DNA of 64,000 nt. Origin: Anderseniella sp963787895. GTDB lineage: Bacteria > Pseudomonadota > Alphaproteobacteria > Rhizobiales > Aestuariivirgaceae. The DNA lies in assembly GCA_963787895.1 (NCBI GenBank), contig CAWBEX010000008.1:434001-498000 (forward strand), given 5' to 3'. Positions 33,892 through 43,323 of this stretch are shown here, piece after piece. Each line of letters begins with the position of its first letter. The first letter of the stretch is position 1. The notes under the pieces are model-generated. The model saw nothing but the letters and a program-made list of their open reading frames with translations. It made no database searches and was not told the DNA's origin. A program made the translations under genes and the position numbers.

Positions 33892-36836
33892 CAGCTTTCC
33901 CCTTCTGAGTGGTTATAGAGTACCGGATCACACACTGTCGCCTCGATAGATACATTGCGCAATCCGTCCCAGACGACGACGCGCTCGCCGTGGCGGTTGC
34001 GGCCGCGCTGCAACATGCCAAGCGCCACCCAACTCTTTAACATTGGTGAGTAGCAAACAGATGATACGTAGCCTTCGTCTGACTTTAGACCCGGTTTCAT
34101 TTTCGGGTTCACCAGGTGTGAACCGGCGCGGAACTTGATCGAGGCGTCCAGTGGCTTGAGACCGACCAGTTGCTCGCGGTTAGGATCATTCAACCCTTCA
34201 CGCTCCGACATCATGCGTCCGATATAGTCCTTGTTCTTCGACGCCATCCGCCCGAGGCCGACATCACCAGCCGTATGCCGGCCGTTGATTTCGTTGTGGG
34301 TGATGAAACCCTTTTCTATGCGCATGGTGTTGAGGGCTTCAAGACCGTAAGGCTTGATGCCATGTGGTTTGCCGGTATGCATGATGGCGTTGGCAACGGC
34401 CTCGCCATAACCGGCCGGTACTGCAAGTTCATAGGCATGCTCGCCGGAGAACGAGATACGGAACAGCCGTGCCTTGATGTTACCGAGGATGGTGACCTCA
34501 CGCGCTGCAAGGAAACCGAACGCTTCTTCCGAAAGGTCGGCGTCAACAAGCTGTTGCAGCACTTCGCGGGATTTCGGGCCTGCAATGGCCATCTGCGCCC
34601 ATTCATCGGACACCGACACGTATTGAACGTCAAGTTCCGGCCACAGTGCCTGATGGGCAAACTCCAGATCGCGCATGGATTCTGCTGCGTGACCGGTGGT
34701 GGTGGTCATGAAGTAATGGTTCTCACCAAGCCGGCTGGTTGTGCCGTCATCACCTACAAAACCGTCCTCGCGGAACATCAGCCCGTACCGTGCCTTGCCA
34801 ACCGGCAATTTGGCAAAAGCATTGGAATACAGCCGATTGATGAACTCGGTCGCATCCTTGCCCTTGATTTCGATCTTGCCAAGTGTGGACACATCGCAGA
34901 TGCCGACATTGGTCCGGGTGTTCAACACTTCCCGCGACATTGCCGCAAGCCAGTCTTCGCCATCCTTCGGGAACCAGCTGGAGCGGTACCACAACCCGCT
35001 TTCAACAAAGGCTGCGCCTTGTGATTTCGCCCAATTGTGCAGCGGGGTCTTGCGTACTGGTTTGAAGTGGTCCTTGACGTGCTGGCCGCCAAGGGCGCCA
35101 AACGAGACCGGCGTATAGAACGGGCGAAACGTGGTGGTACCGATTTCGCTGATGGATTTGCCGGTGGCGTCTGCCAGAATGCCGATTGCGTTCACATTGC
35201 CGAGCTTGCCCTGATCGGTAGCCATGCCGGAGGTTGTGTAGCGTTTGGCAAGCTCTATGTGATCGTATCCTTCGCGCGCGGCAAGCGGCAGATCCTTGGC
35301 TGTCACGTCGTTCTGATAGTCGACGAACGGTTTGCCGGTGGATTGTTTCACCCACCAGATGGCAGCAGAACCGAATGAGGTATCGTCCTGTGCCTTTGGT
35401 GCTGCTACCTTTACCTGCTTGAGCCCGGCCTCTACAGCCGCCTGTTGGCCTCGGGCAATACCGTCCGCCAGGCAACCGGACAGGGACCAAACTGCGTTGG
35501 CTGAACCGGCGGGTATGATGCCTGGATCGGACTTCGGTGCCTCAAAGCAGACCAGCTCTTCATTCCAGGTGGGCTTCGCGCCACGGTGACAGGCCAGGTG
35601 AACAACCGGGCTCCAGCCGCCGGACATGGCAAGCGACTGGCACGGAATGGTTTCGTGCCCGCGGCCACGGTCGATCTCGACCGACTTCATGCCATGCTTT
35701 CCGCCATTGACGTCGGTGACGGCAGCGCCGGTGATCACCGGCACGCCGGCGGCGTCGATCGCGGCAACATCTTTACGCGCATCAATGATCGCTTCGACGT
35801 GTATGCCGTGAGCCTTCATGTTGCGTGCTGTGCGGTAGCCGGAATCGGACGATGTAAACACTACGGCGGAGCGTCCGGCAGCCACGGAGTACTGATTGGC
35901 ATAAGCACGCATCGCCGAGGCTGTCATCACACCTGGGCGATCGTTGCCGCCAAATGCAATGGGGCGCTCTTCCGCACCCGTGGCCATGACGCACGACTTG
36001 GTCATGATGCGCCAGAGTTTTTCCACCGGCGCATTGTGGTCCGGTTCCGCAATGTGTTTCTGGGTGCGTTCAAGTGCACCGAAGACACGCTGGTCGTATG
36101 CGCCGAACACAGTTGTCCGGGGCATGAGGCGTACTCCCATGCCCAGCAGTGTTTCCAGCATATCCGCGGCCCAGACATCACCCGGTTTGCCGTCAATCTG
36201 TTCCTGCTCTCTCAGCAGTGAACCGCCGCACAACGCATTCTCGTCGGCAACAATCACTGATGCGCCCGAGCGAGCCGCGGTGAATGCAGCCATCAATCCT
36301 GCCGGGCCGGAACCGACGACCAGAATGTCGCAATGGGCGTAGGCTTTCTCGTAGCGGTCGGGATCTGCTTCATGGCTCAAATGGCCAAGACCTGCTGCGC
36401 GGCGGATTATGGGCTCATATATGGCTTCCCAGAATCTTTTCGGCCACATGAAGGTCTTGTAGTAGAAGCCTGCCACAAACAATGACGAGGCGATCGAGTT
36501 GACAGCACCAATATCCCGGTCAAGTGACGGCCAGCGATTCTGACTCTTGGCAACCAGTCCGTCATAGAGTTCCTGCATGGTTGCACGTGTGTTGGGTTCA
36601 AGGCGTCCGCCTGCGCCAATCTCCATCAGTGCATTCGGTTCTGCCGCGCCGCAGGTAATGACTGAGCGGGGCCGATGATACTTGAACGAGCGTCCCATCA
36701 GCAATTGGCCATTGGCCAGCAGGGCCGAGGCCAGTGTATCGCCCTGACAGCCTTGCATTGGTTTGCCGTCGAAGCTGAAATTGAGTGTCTTGCTGCGATC
36801 AATCAGACCGCCGTCATTGAAACGGAAGGATGTCAT
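33891..36836 (-). CDS. soxA: Sarcosine oxidase alpha subunit
   Basis: A 981-residue subunit. It has an N-terminal ferredoxin-like region (FDGKPMQGCQGDTLASALLANG), a dinucleotide-binding domain with ILVVGSGPAGLMAAFTAARSGASVIVADE (about residues 160-190), a second nucleotide motif, and a C-terminal GcvT/folate-binding domain (YGLMFREDGFVGDDGTTSRLGENHYFMTTTTGHA). It helps pass the methyl group of sarcosine to tetrahydrofolate. The start at 36834-36836 overlaps the soxD stop (ATGA). Length and domain order are normal. Confidence 0.96.
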   Translation of the reverse strand: MTSFRFNDGGLIDRSKTLNFSFDGKPMQGCQGDTLASALLANGQLLMGRSFKYHRPRSVITCGAAEPNALMEIGAGGRLEPNTRATMQELYDGLVAKSQNRWPSLDRDIGAVNSIASSLFVAGFYYKTFMWPKRFWEAIYEPIIRRAAGLGHLSHEADPDRYEKAYAHCDILVVGSGPAGLMAAFTAARSGASVIVADENALCGGSLLREQEQIDGKPGDVWAADMLETLLGMGVRLMPRTTVFGAYDQRVFGALERTQKHIAEPDHNAPVEKLWRIMTKSCVMATGAEERPIAFGGNDRPGVMTASAMRAYANQYSVAAGRSAVVFTSSDSGYRTARNMKAHGIHVEAIIDARKDVAAIDAAGVPVITGAAVTDVNGGKHGMKSVEIDRGRGHETIPCQSLAMSGGWSPVVHLACHRGAKPTWNEELVCFEAPKSDPGIIPAGSANAVWSLSGCLADGIARGQQAAVEAGLKQVKVAAPKAQDDTSFGSAAIWWVKQSTGKPFVDYQNDVTAKDLPLAAREGYDHIELAKRYTTSGMATDQGKLGNVNAIGILADATGKSISEIGTTTFRPFYTPVSFGALGGQHVKDHFKPVRKTPLHNWAKSQGAAFVESGLWYRSSWFPKDGEDWLAAMSREVLNTRTNVGICDVSTLGKIEIKGKDATEFINRLYSNAFAKLPVGKARYGLMFREDGFVGDDGTTSRLGENHYFMTTTTGHAAESMRDLEFAHQALWPELDVQYVSVSDEWAQMAIAGPKSREVLQQLVDADLSEEAFGFLAAREVTILGNIKARLFRISFSGEHAYELAVPAGYGEAVANAIMHTGKPHGIKPYGLEALNTMRIEKGFITHNEINGRHTAGDVGLGRMASKNKDYIGRMMSEREGLNDPNREQLVGLKPLDASIKFRAGSHLVNPKMKPGLKSDEGYVSSVCYSPMLKSWVALGMLQRGRNRHGERVVVWDGLRNVSIEATVCDPVLYNHSEGES

Positions 36837-37141
36837 TTGCGCCGTCCTCCAGTCTTTGCAGGCTTGCTTGCACCGGCCCACTTTTGTGCGGTTGTTACGG
36901 CATGAACCTCATGGCTTACGGTGTCGCGTTCAACAACAAGCCATTGCCGGCAACCGCCGGTGTGGTGCCAGTATTCAGCCATGCGGCCGCGAACATTGTC
37001 GCGGATGTGAACGTAGTCGTGCCAGGCATCCATCGTTTCGGAGCCGATCTCGGCGGGGCGCTGTTTTGAAGCATCGCCCTTGATATAGAACTCGTCCGTT
37101 GTGCGTGTGCCGCAGTGAGGACAATTGATCAAAGTTGCCAT
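36833..37141 (-). CDS. soxD: Sarcosine oxidase delta subunit
   Basis: A 102-residue small subunit that binds zinc. CPHCGTR near the start plus a later His and Cys in YWHHTGGCRQW form the metal site typical of SoxD. It lies between soxB and soxA, overlapping the latter by 4 bp. Positions and size match other alphaproteobacterial soxBDAG loci. Confidence 0.95.
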   Translation of the reverse strand: MATLINCPHCGTRTTDEFYIKGDASKQRPAEIGSETMDAWHDYVHIRDNVRGRMAEYWHHTGGCRQWLVVERDTVSHEVHAVTTAQKWAGASKPAKTGGRRK

Positions 37142-37156
37142 TGGTATTGTCCTTTC

Positions 37157-38407
37157 CTAATGCAGGTTCGCCTGCGCACCATGTGCGGTTTCGTCCATCA
37201 CGTAGCCGCTTCTGAACCGGTCCAGCCGCATCTGCGCGTTCAACTCGTGGGGTGCGTCCTTGGCAATTGTGTGGGCAAAACACCAGCCGGACGCCGGTGT
37301 CGCCTTGAACCCGCCATAGCACCAGCCGGCGTTTAGATAGAGGTTCGGAATGCCGGTCTTGTCGATGATGGGTGAACCGTCCATCGACATATCCATGATG
37401 CCGCCCCAGGAACGCAGCACCCTGGCACGAGACAGCGAAGGCACCATGGCAAGGCCGCATTCCACTACATGTTCGACCATCGGAAGGTTGCCGCGCTGAG
37501 CATATGAATTGTAGCCGTCGATGTCGCCGCCGAAAACAAGTCCGCCCTTGTCGGACTGTGAAATGTAGAAGTGGCCCATTCCGAAGGTCACTACATTGTC
37601 AAGCCAGGGCTTGATGCCTTCCGACACAAAGGCCTGCAGAACGTGGCTTTCGATGGGCAGATCAAGCCCTGCCATTTTGGCGACCGTGGTCGAGTTGCCA
37701 GCCGCAGCAAGGCCCAGTTTCTTGCAACCGATAAAGCCCTTGCTGGTTTCGACGCCAGTAATGCGGCCTTTCTCGCGGCGTATGCCGGTTACTTCACAGT
37801 GTTGAATGATGTCGACGCCGCGCATGTCAGCACCGCGCGCGAAACCCCACGCCACAGCATCATGGCGTACTGTTCCTCCCCGGCGTTGCAGCAGGCCTCC
37901 CATGATCGGAAAGCGGCCGTTTTCGAAGTTCAGAAACGGCACAATCTCTCGCAGCGACTTCTGGTCAAGCAGTTCAGAGTCAACACCCATGATGCGCATG
38001 GCGTTGCCGCGCCTCGTGAACGCATCACGCTGGCCGTCTGAGTGGTAAAGGTTGATTACCCCGCGCTGCGAAACCATCGCATTGAAATTGAAGTCCTGCT
38101 CCAGGCCCTCCCACAATTGCATTGATTTCTCGTAGAACGGATTGTTGCCCTTGAGCAGGTAGTTGGAGCGGATGATTGTGGTGTTGCGGCCGATGTTGCC
38201 GGAACCCAGATAGCCCTTTTCGAGCACTGCAACATTGGTAATCCCGTGGACCTTTGCCAGGTAATAGGCAGTTGCCAGCCCATGGCCGCCGCCACCGACG
38301 ATGATGACATCGTACTCAGGTTTAGGATCAGGCGAACGCCATGCCGGCTGCCAGTTCTGGTGTTTGCTCAATGCATTGCGAGCAAGCGAAAAGATTGAAT
38401 ACTTCAT
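37157..38407 (-). CDS. soxB: Sarcosine oxidase beta subunit
   Basis: A 416-residue FAD/FMN subunit that demethylates sarcosine to glycine, with the oxygen-reducing flavin. The N-terminal FAD site is YDVIIVGGGGHGLATAYYLAK (about residues 32-52), followed by VLEKGYLGSGNIGRNTTIIRSNY, GGTVRHDAVAWGFARGAD and the C-terminal NLYLNAGWCYGGFKATPASGW, the flavin-contact region of the DAO family. It is the first gene of soxBDAG. The AraC/GlxA regulator gene diverges from it across a 92-bp spacer. Confidence 0.96.
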   Translation of the reverse strand: MKYSIFSLARNALSKHQNWQPAWRSPDPKPEYDVIIVGGGGHGLATAYYLAKVHGITNVAVLEKGYLGSGNIGRNTTIIRSNYLLKGNNPFYEKSMQLWEGLEQDFNFNAMVSQRGVINLYHSDGQRDAFTRRGNAMRIMGVDSELLDQKSLREIVPFLNFENGRFPIMGGLLQRRGGTVRHDAVAWGFARGADMRGVDIIQHCEVTGIRREKGRITGVETSKGFIGCKKLGLAAAGNSTTVAKMAGLDLPIESHVLQAFVSEGIKPWLDNVVTFGMGHFYISQSDKGGLVFGGDIDGYNSYAQRGNLPMVEHVVECGLAMVPSLSRARVLRSWGGIMDMSMDGSPIIDKTGIPNLYLNAGWCYGGFKATPASGWCFAHTIAKDAPHELNAQMRLDRFRSGYVMDETAHGAQANLH

Positions 38408-38499
38408 GTGACCTGTTTACCTCAGCTATGCGATCACTATATGCAGCAATGCGAGATTTAATGTTGTCTCATTGAGCCGTTGATTTTACTTTGTGCGAC

Positions 38500-39489
38500 A
38501 TGATGTCTGAACCAAGCCCGCGACCGAGAACCTTTGCCTTCCTGCTCATAGACGGCTTTGCGTTGATGTCGTTCGCGTCAAGCATAGAACCCTTGCGGGC
38601 AGCCAACACAATCGCGGGGCGTGAACTGTATCGCATCCTGTGCGTGTCAGCCGACGGCAAGCCGGCCACGTCATCTGTTGGCAGCCAGATGCCATGTGAG
38701 GCGATGGTTGGTGATGTGATCGACGCCGATATCCTGTTTGTGTCCAGTGGCGGTCGGCCCTGGAACTTCAGCGACAAGAAAACTTTTGCCTGGCTTCGTC
38801 GGTTGTCACGCACAGGAATACGCATTGGCGGAATATCAGGTGGGCCATACATTCTGGCGAGGGCTGGCATCATGGAAGGTCGTCACATGACCATCCACTG
38901 GGAGCACGCTCCGGCGCTGTCGGAAGAGTTCCCCGAACTTCTGCTGACCCGTTCGCGCTATATCATCGATCGTGACCGTTTGACTTGTGCCGGTGGCATC
39001 GCTGCGCTGGACATGATGCATGCCATCATAGCCGAGGAGCATGGCAAGGCATTTGCGACCGAGGTCAGTGACTGGTTCCTTCACAGAGATGTGGCGCTGG
39101 CTACATCACCGCAGCGCGCATCGCTGACACAGCGCTACGGCATTCACAGGCAGGATGTGATCTATGCGCTGGAACTCATGGAAAGCAACATTGCAATGCC
39201 GATGGAGCGAACAGCTGTAGCTGCCAAGGTGGGTTTGTCCACCCGCCAGATTGACAGGCTGTTCGCCAGCTTGCTTGGCCAGAGCTTTTCCGACCACTAC
39301 AGGGCACTGCGGCTGGACAGGGCGCGTAATCTGCTGATGCAAAGCACATTGCCAATAACCGAGATAGCGCTGGCATGCGGCTTTGCCAATGCCAGTCATT
39401 TTTCGCGGGCCTACTCCGCACGGTTCAATGTGCCTCCGCGGCGTGACAGGGTCCAGGCGCGAGCGTCTGAACGCCCCAAGGGTTCGTGA
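38500..39489 (+). CDS. GlxA family (AraC-type) transcriptional regulator, GbdR-like
   Basis: A 329-residue regulator with an N-terminal DJ-1/PfpI amidotransferase-like sensor (FAFLLIDGFALMSFASSIEPLRAAN, GGISGGPYILARAGIMEGR) and a C-terminal AraC helix-turn-helix pair (AAKVGLSTRQIDRLFASLLGQSFSDHYRALRLDRARNLL then ITEIALACGFANASHFSRAYSARF). The layout matches GbdR, SouR and CdhR of betaine, sarcosine and carnitine catabolism. Position next to soxB makes sarcosine or dimethylglycine the likely inducer. ATG at 38500 is chosen; no clear ribosome site separates it from a TTG three codons earlier. Confidence 0.87.
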   Translation: MMSEPSPRPRTFAFLLIDGFALMSFASSIEPLRAANTIAGRELYRILCVSADGKPATSSVGSQMPCEAMVGDVIDADILFVSSGGRPWNFSDKKTFAWLRRLSRTGIRIGGISGGPYILARAGIMEGRHMTIHWEHAPALSEEFPELLLTRSRYIIDRDRLTCAGGIAALDMMHAIIAEEHGKAFATEVSDWFLHRDVALATSPQRASLTQRYGIHRQDVIYALELMESNIAMPMERTAVAAKVGLSTRQIDRLFASLLGQSFSDHYRALRLDRARNLLMQSTLPITEIALACGFANASHFSRAYSARFNVPPRRDRVQARASERPKGS

Positions 39490-39499
39490 TGCAAATAGC

Positions 39500-39772
39500 C
39501 TAGCCGTCGTCGTAGTCGTATATCCGGCTGTGATCTACCAGGCAGCGCACCCGTGTTGGCCCGACTCGCCTCGCCAGGAATGCATCACGCTGAAAAACCC
39601 TGCGGCATGCATGCCAGACTTCTTCGCCCGGTTTAGACCGGATCTTTATCCAGATCTTTACACGGCCCTCATCACCGCGCTTCCAGTAATATGCATTGGC
39701 AGTATCGGGTTTCGCACCTGCAAGCAAAAACACGCTTGCCGTTGCTGCAACTGCAATCAAAGCCTTGTTCAT
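39500..39772 (-). CDS. Small exported protein of unknown function
   Basis: A 90-residue protein not recognised. It begins MNKALIAVAATASVFLLAGA, a clear signal peptide (likely cut in the A-D-T-A-N-A-Y region), and the mature part is short, basic and rich in aromatic residues (YYWKRGDEGRVKIWIKIRS), with two cysteines (HACRRVF and VRCLVDHS) that could form a disulfide. It lies convergent with the GlxA-type gene, just 10 bp past its stop. No domain can be assigned. Confidence 0.55.
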   Translation of the reverse strand: MNKALIAVAATASVFLLAGAKPDTANAYYWKRGDEGRVKIWIKIRSKPGEEVWHACRRVFQRDAFLARRVGPTRVRCLVDHSRIYDYDDG

Positions 39773-39870
39773 CGATCCGCATGCTCCTTGTTTGGCAAAG
39801 CCCCGCAGTCTGATATGGTCCCTGATCAGCGTTCAATCAACGTGTGCAGCGTCCACGAACGCAGTTTCTG

Positions 39871-41043
39871 CTAACGCTCTGCCGGCATGGCTGTTTCCAC
39901 GAGTCTTGCCCAGTACGAACAGCCAATGGGGATGATCTCGTCGTTGAAATCATACTCGGGGTGGTGCAGCGCTGCGCAATCACCCTGACCAACAAAGATG
40001 AATGCGCCGGGCCGGGCCTCCAGCATGAACGAAAAATCCTCGGCGCCCATCACTGGCGGCGTGTTTTCATTGACGTTGCCATCGCCCACGATCTGGCGCG
40101 CCACGGACGCTGCAAACGAGGTTTCAGCCTCGTGGTTCACGGTGACCGGATAATTCCGCTTGTAGCTGAGCTTCACCTTGGCATCGAAGGCTGCCCCGAC
40201 ATGTTCGCAAATGGTGTTCATGCGGGCTTGCGCCAGGTCGCGCATGGCCGGGTCCAGCGTGCGCACCGTGCCGTTCATCCAGGCGGTTTGCGGAATGACA
40301 TTGTTGGCGTCACCCATGTGGATCTGCGTCACCGAAATGACCATGCTTTCAACCGGGTTGGCATTGCGGGACACGATGGTCTGGAACGCAGTGACCAGTT
40401 GCGCCACCACCATGGCGGGGTCATTGCTGGTGTGCGGCTGCGCGGCGTGCCCGCCGCGGCCTTCGATGTGGATTTCAAAAAGGTCAGCCGATGCCATCAG
40501 CCCACCGGGCCGGATGGCAAACTGGCCAACAGGCAGGTTCGGCATGTTGTGCATTCCAAACACCTGCTGCACGCCGAACCGGTCCATCATGCCGTCGTCG
40601 ACCATTTCGCGACCGCCTCCGCCGCCTTCTTCTGCCGGCTGGAAGATCACCACTGCCGTGCCGTCGAAATTCCGCGTTTCGCTGAGGTACTTCGCAGCGC
40701 CCAGCAGCATCGAGGTGTGACCGTCATGGCCGCAGGCGTGCATCTTGCCGTCCACCGTGGACTTGTGCTCCAGCTCGCGAATTTCCTGGATCGGCAGCGC
40801 GTCCATGTCGGCGCGCAGGCCAATGACCTTGCCCGATTTGTTGGTCTTGCCGTGAATGACACCAACCACGCCGGTGCGGCCTATGCCGGTGACGATCTCG
40901 TCGACACCGAATGCCTTCAGTTTGTCGGCAACCACGCCTGCCGTGCGGTGTACCTCAAACAGGATTTCGGGATGCTGGTGCAGGTCACGCCGCCAGGCGG
41001 TTATCTCGTCATGGAACTCGGCAAAGCGGTTGATGGTCGGCAT
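39871..41043 (-). CDS. M20 family amidohydrolase (hippurate hydrolase-like)
   Basis: A 390-residue cytosolic di-zinc peptidase/amidohydrolase. The metal-binding segments HACGHDGHTSMLL and EEGGGGGREM are followed by a dimerisation domain (IEGRGGHAAQPH) and the C-terminal PPVMGAEDFSFML. This is the pattern of HipO/AmhX/N-acyl amino acid amidohydrolases that release an amino acid from an acyl or aryl amide. The ATG at 41041-41043 begins the family N-terminus (RRDLHQHPEI follows). The neighbouring gene for a VOC protein is divergent. The substrate is unknown. Confidence 0.88.
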   Translation of the reverse strand: MPTINRFAEFHDEITAWRRDLHQHPEILFEVHRTAGVVADKLKAFGVDEIVTGIGRTGVVGVIHGKTNKSGKVIGLRADMDALPIQEIRELEHKSTVDGKMHACGHDGHTSMLLGAAKYLSETRNFDGTAVVIFQPAEEGGGGGREMVDDGMMDRFGVQQVFGMHNMPNLPVGQFAIRPGGLMASADLFEIHIEGRGGHAAQPHTSNDPAMVVAQLVTAFQTIVSRNANPVESMVISVTQIHMGDANNVIPQTAWMNGTVRTLDPAMRDLAQARMNTICEHVGAAFDAKVKLSYKRNYPVTVNHEAETSFAASVARQIVGDGNVNENTPPVMGAEDFSFMLEARPGAFIFVGQGDCAALHHPEYDFNDEIIPIGCSYWARLVETAMPAER

Positions 41044-41213
41044 GGGTGGCTCCGTGGGAAATTGATGATAGGCAGAGATTGCGAGAGATTTGGGTGGGCG
41101 GTCAACCTCGATGAAGTGAGGAGGGCTGGTTGGCCGGTATGTGGACGACACCGCCGTTGGCGTTACTTCGATTTTACGGTAATCTCCATTTGTTTCGAAT
41201 TCGGAGGTTCACA

Positions 41214-41579
41214 GTGTCTGCGCAGCTAGGCCGCATCATTATTTACACGAAGAAACTCGAAGAGGTCGCGGACTTCTATTGCAAGCACTTTGGCTTTGAA
41301 GTTTTGCGGATCAAAGGTGACAGGATCGTTGAACTTGTCACTCAAGGGATTGGTAGCAATATACTTCTGCACCCCATGTCCACTGGCAGACAGGACGGCC
41401 AAACACTTGTTAAGTTAGTTTTCGACGTTGAGGACGTTGAAGCGTTTTGTCGAAGCTCCGAAAAGCGCGGACTGAATTTCGGCGCTATTCAGCGCGCAGA
41501 CGGTTACTGCTTCGCCAATGCAAAAGACCCAGCCAAAAACTCTATTTCCATTTCAAGCCGCGCTTTTGTTAAGCGGTAA
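41214..41579 (+). CDS. VOC (glyoxalase/bleomycin-resistance) fold protein
   Basis: A 121-residue vicinal-oxygen-chelate protein: GRIIIYTKKLEEVADFYCKHFGFEVL at the start, central LVKLVFDVEDVEAFCRSSEKRG, and CFANAKDPAKNSISIS near the end, where family members carry a metal ligand in a DPxGN-like loop. A GTG at 41214 preceded by GGAGG (41203-41207, 6-base spacing) is the start. Typical Glo1 metal ligands are not complete, so it may be a binding protein rather than an isomerase. Convergent with the ThDP enzyme gene. Confidence 0.7.
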   Translation: MSAQLGRIIIYTKKLEEVADFYCKHFGFEVLRIKGDRIVELVTQGIGSNILLHPMSTGRQDGQTLVKLVFDVEDVEAFCRSSEKRGLNFGAIQRADGYCFANAKDPAKNSISISSRAFVKR

Positions 41580-41614
41580 GTTTGGGCTCAAAGCAGCCAC
41601 TCAACCCTTGGCCT

Positions 41615-43279
41615 CTACCCTCTCGCCTTCTTGCCCTGTTCGCGCATCTGGCTCAGCGTCTGGCGCGGGGACAGCGCCTCGGCAGACACCGCAAGGTCCA
41701 GCACCGCGCCGGTCTTTGACGCACATGCGCGCGCGAACGCATCGGCAAATTCGGCCGTCGTCTCAACGCGTTCGCCATGGAAACCATAGGCTTTTGCTAG
41801 CGCCGTGAAATCGGGATTTTTCAGATCAGTGCCCGAGACACGTTCCGGATAAGTTCGCTCCTGGTGCATGCGGATGGTGCCATACGTGCCGTTGTTGAGG
41901 ATCAGGATCACCGGCTGGCAGCCCGCCTGCATGGCCGTGCCCAGCTCCTGACAGTTCATCTGGAAATCGCCGTCACCGGCAAAGCACACTACCAGCCTGT
42001 CGCGATGGTTGGCCTTGGCCGCGATTGCCGCCGGCAGGCCATAGCCCATTGCGCCGGACTGTGGTGCAAGCAGCCGTTGCCCCGGCCCGAAACGGAAGAA
42101 CCGGTTTGGCCAGGTGGCGAAGTTGCCTGCGCCGTTGGTCAGGATGACATCGTCCGGCAACGTCTCACGCAGGTGCGCCATGATTGCCACCATATCCACC
42201 GGACCGGGTTGTTCAGGGGCGTCGACATACGCCAGATAACCGGCGCGGGCATCCCGGCACCACTGCGTCCAGTCGCCCTTGACGCGCAAGCCCTTCACGG
42301 CGGACGCAAACTGGTTCGGCCCCGCGTGCACCGGCACGTTGGCCGCATAAATCTTGCCGATCTCCCGGTCGCTTGAGTGCACGTGCACCAGCCGTTGCTT
42401 CGGGTTCGGCACCTCCAGCAACGACCACGCATCGGTGGTCATTTCGCCGAAGCGCACGTTGACCGCAATGATCAGGTCGGCGTCCGATATCAGCTTCCTG
42501 GTCTGCGCGAACATGCCGACGCCCGCATCGCCTGCATAAACCTCGCTCAGATTGTCGAAACGGTCATGGAAACGGAACGCCGCCAGCACGGGGATGTCGT
42601 TTGCCTCCGCAAAAACCTGCAGGTTCTTGCACCCCTCTTCGTGCCAGCCGCTGCCGCCGGTAATAATCAACGGGCGCTTTGCCGCGACCAACTCTGCGGT
42701 GAGCGCCTTGAGCGCGGCAGGCGCAGGTGCGGCTTCAGAAATGTTCACCGGCCTGCAGGGTACCACATCGCTCATCGCGGTCAGCATGTCTTCCGGCAGA
42801 GCTATCACTACCGGGCCGGGTCTGCCGGAAAGCGCAGTCGCCCAGCCGCGCGAAAGGATTTCGGGGATGCGGTCCACCTGGTCGATTTCCGTCGCCCATT
42901 TGGCGACGGAACCGAAATAGGCGCGGTAGTCGATTTCCTGAAAGGCTTCGCGGCCCTTGTCGAATGTTGCCACCTGTCCAACGAACAAGAGCATGGGTGA
43001 TGAATCCTGCATCGCCGTGTGCACACCGATGGATGCGTTGGTGGCGCCGGGGCCGCGCGTCACGAAACAGATGCCGGGCTGCCCAGTCAGCTTGCCGTGG
43101 GCCGCCGCCATGAACGCAGCCCCGCCCTCATTGCGGCACAGCAGGAAATCGACCTTGCCTTTGGTGTCGTGAAGCGCATCGAGTACCGCGAGATAGCTTT
43201 CGCCTGGCACACCGAAACAGGTTCTAACACCAAGTGAAACAAGACACTCCACAAGCAATTGGCCGCCACTTCTAGTCAT
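41615..43279 (-). CDS. Thiamine diphosphate-dependent enzyme, acetolactate synthase-like
   Basis: A 554-residue three-domain ThDP enzyme. The N-terminal Pyr domain has the activating Glu in CRNEGGAAFMAAAHGKL and the GPGATNA loop; the PP domain has GYGLPAAIAAKA and the ThDP/Mg motif GDGDFQMN to LNN. It resembles acetolactate synthase large subunits and related decarboxylases or lyases; no regulatory small-subunit gene is adjacent, which argues against the biosynthetic role. The ATG at 43277-43279 gives the family N-terminus (TRSGGQLLVECLVSLGVRTCFGVPGE). It follows hemA by 44 bp on the same strand. Confidence 0.85.
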   Translation of the reverse strand: MTRSGGQLLVECLVSLGVRTCFGVPGESYLAVLDALHDTKGKVDFLLCRNEGGAAFMAAAHGKLTGQPGICFVTRGPGATNASIGVHTAMQDSSPMLLFVGQVATFDKGREAFQEIDYRAYFGSVAKWATEIDQVDRIPEILSRGWATALSGRPGPVVIALPEDMLTAMSDVVPCRPVNISEAAPAPAALKALTAELVAAKRPLIITGGSGWHEEGCKNLQVFAEANDIPVLAAFRFHDRFDNLSEVYAGDAGVGMFAQTRKLISDADLIIAVNVRFGEMTTDAWSLLEVPNPKQRLVHVHSSDREIGKIYAANVPVHAGPNQFASAVKGLRVKGDWTQWCRDARAGYLAYVDAPEQPGPVDMVAIMAHLRETLPDDVILTNGAGNFATWPNRFFRFGPGQRLLAPQSGAMGYGLPAAIAAKANHRDRLVVCFAGDGDFQMNCQELGTAMQAGCQPVILILNNGTYGTIRMHQERTYPERVSGTDLKNPDFTALAKAYGFHGERVETTAEFADAFARACASKTGAVLDLAVSAEALSPRQTLSQMREQGKKARG

Positions 43280-43323
43280 GTGAAGAATCCGTACCGGGTG
43301 ATGGGCGCCAGGTGGTTGATCGG

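Noticed and set aside
41615..43279. Calling the ThDP gene ilvB
   Set aside because: No regulatory subunit gene is adjacent and motifs fit several ThDP lyases; a broad name is safer.
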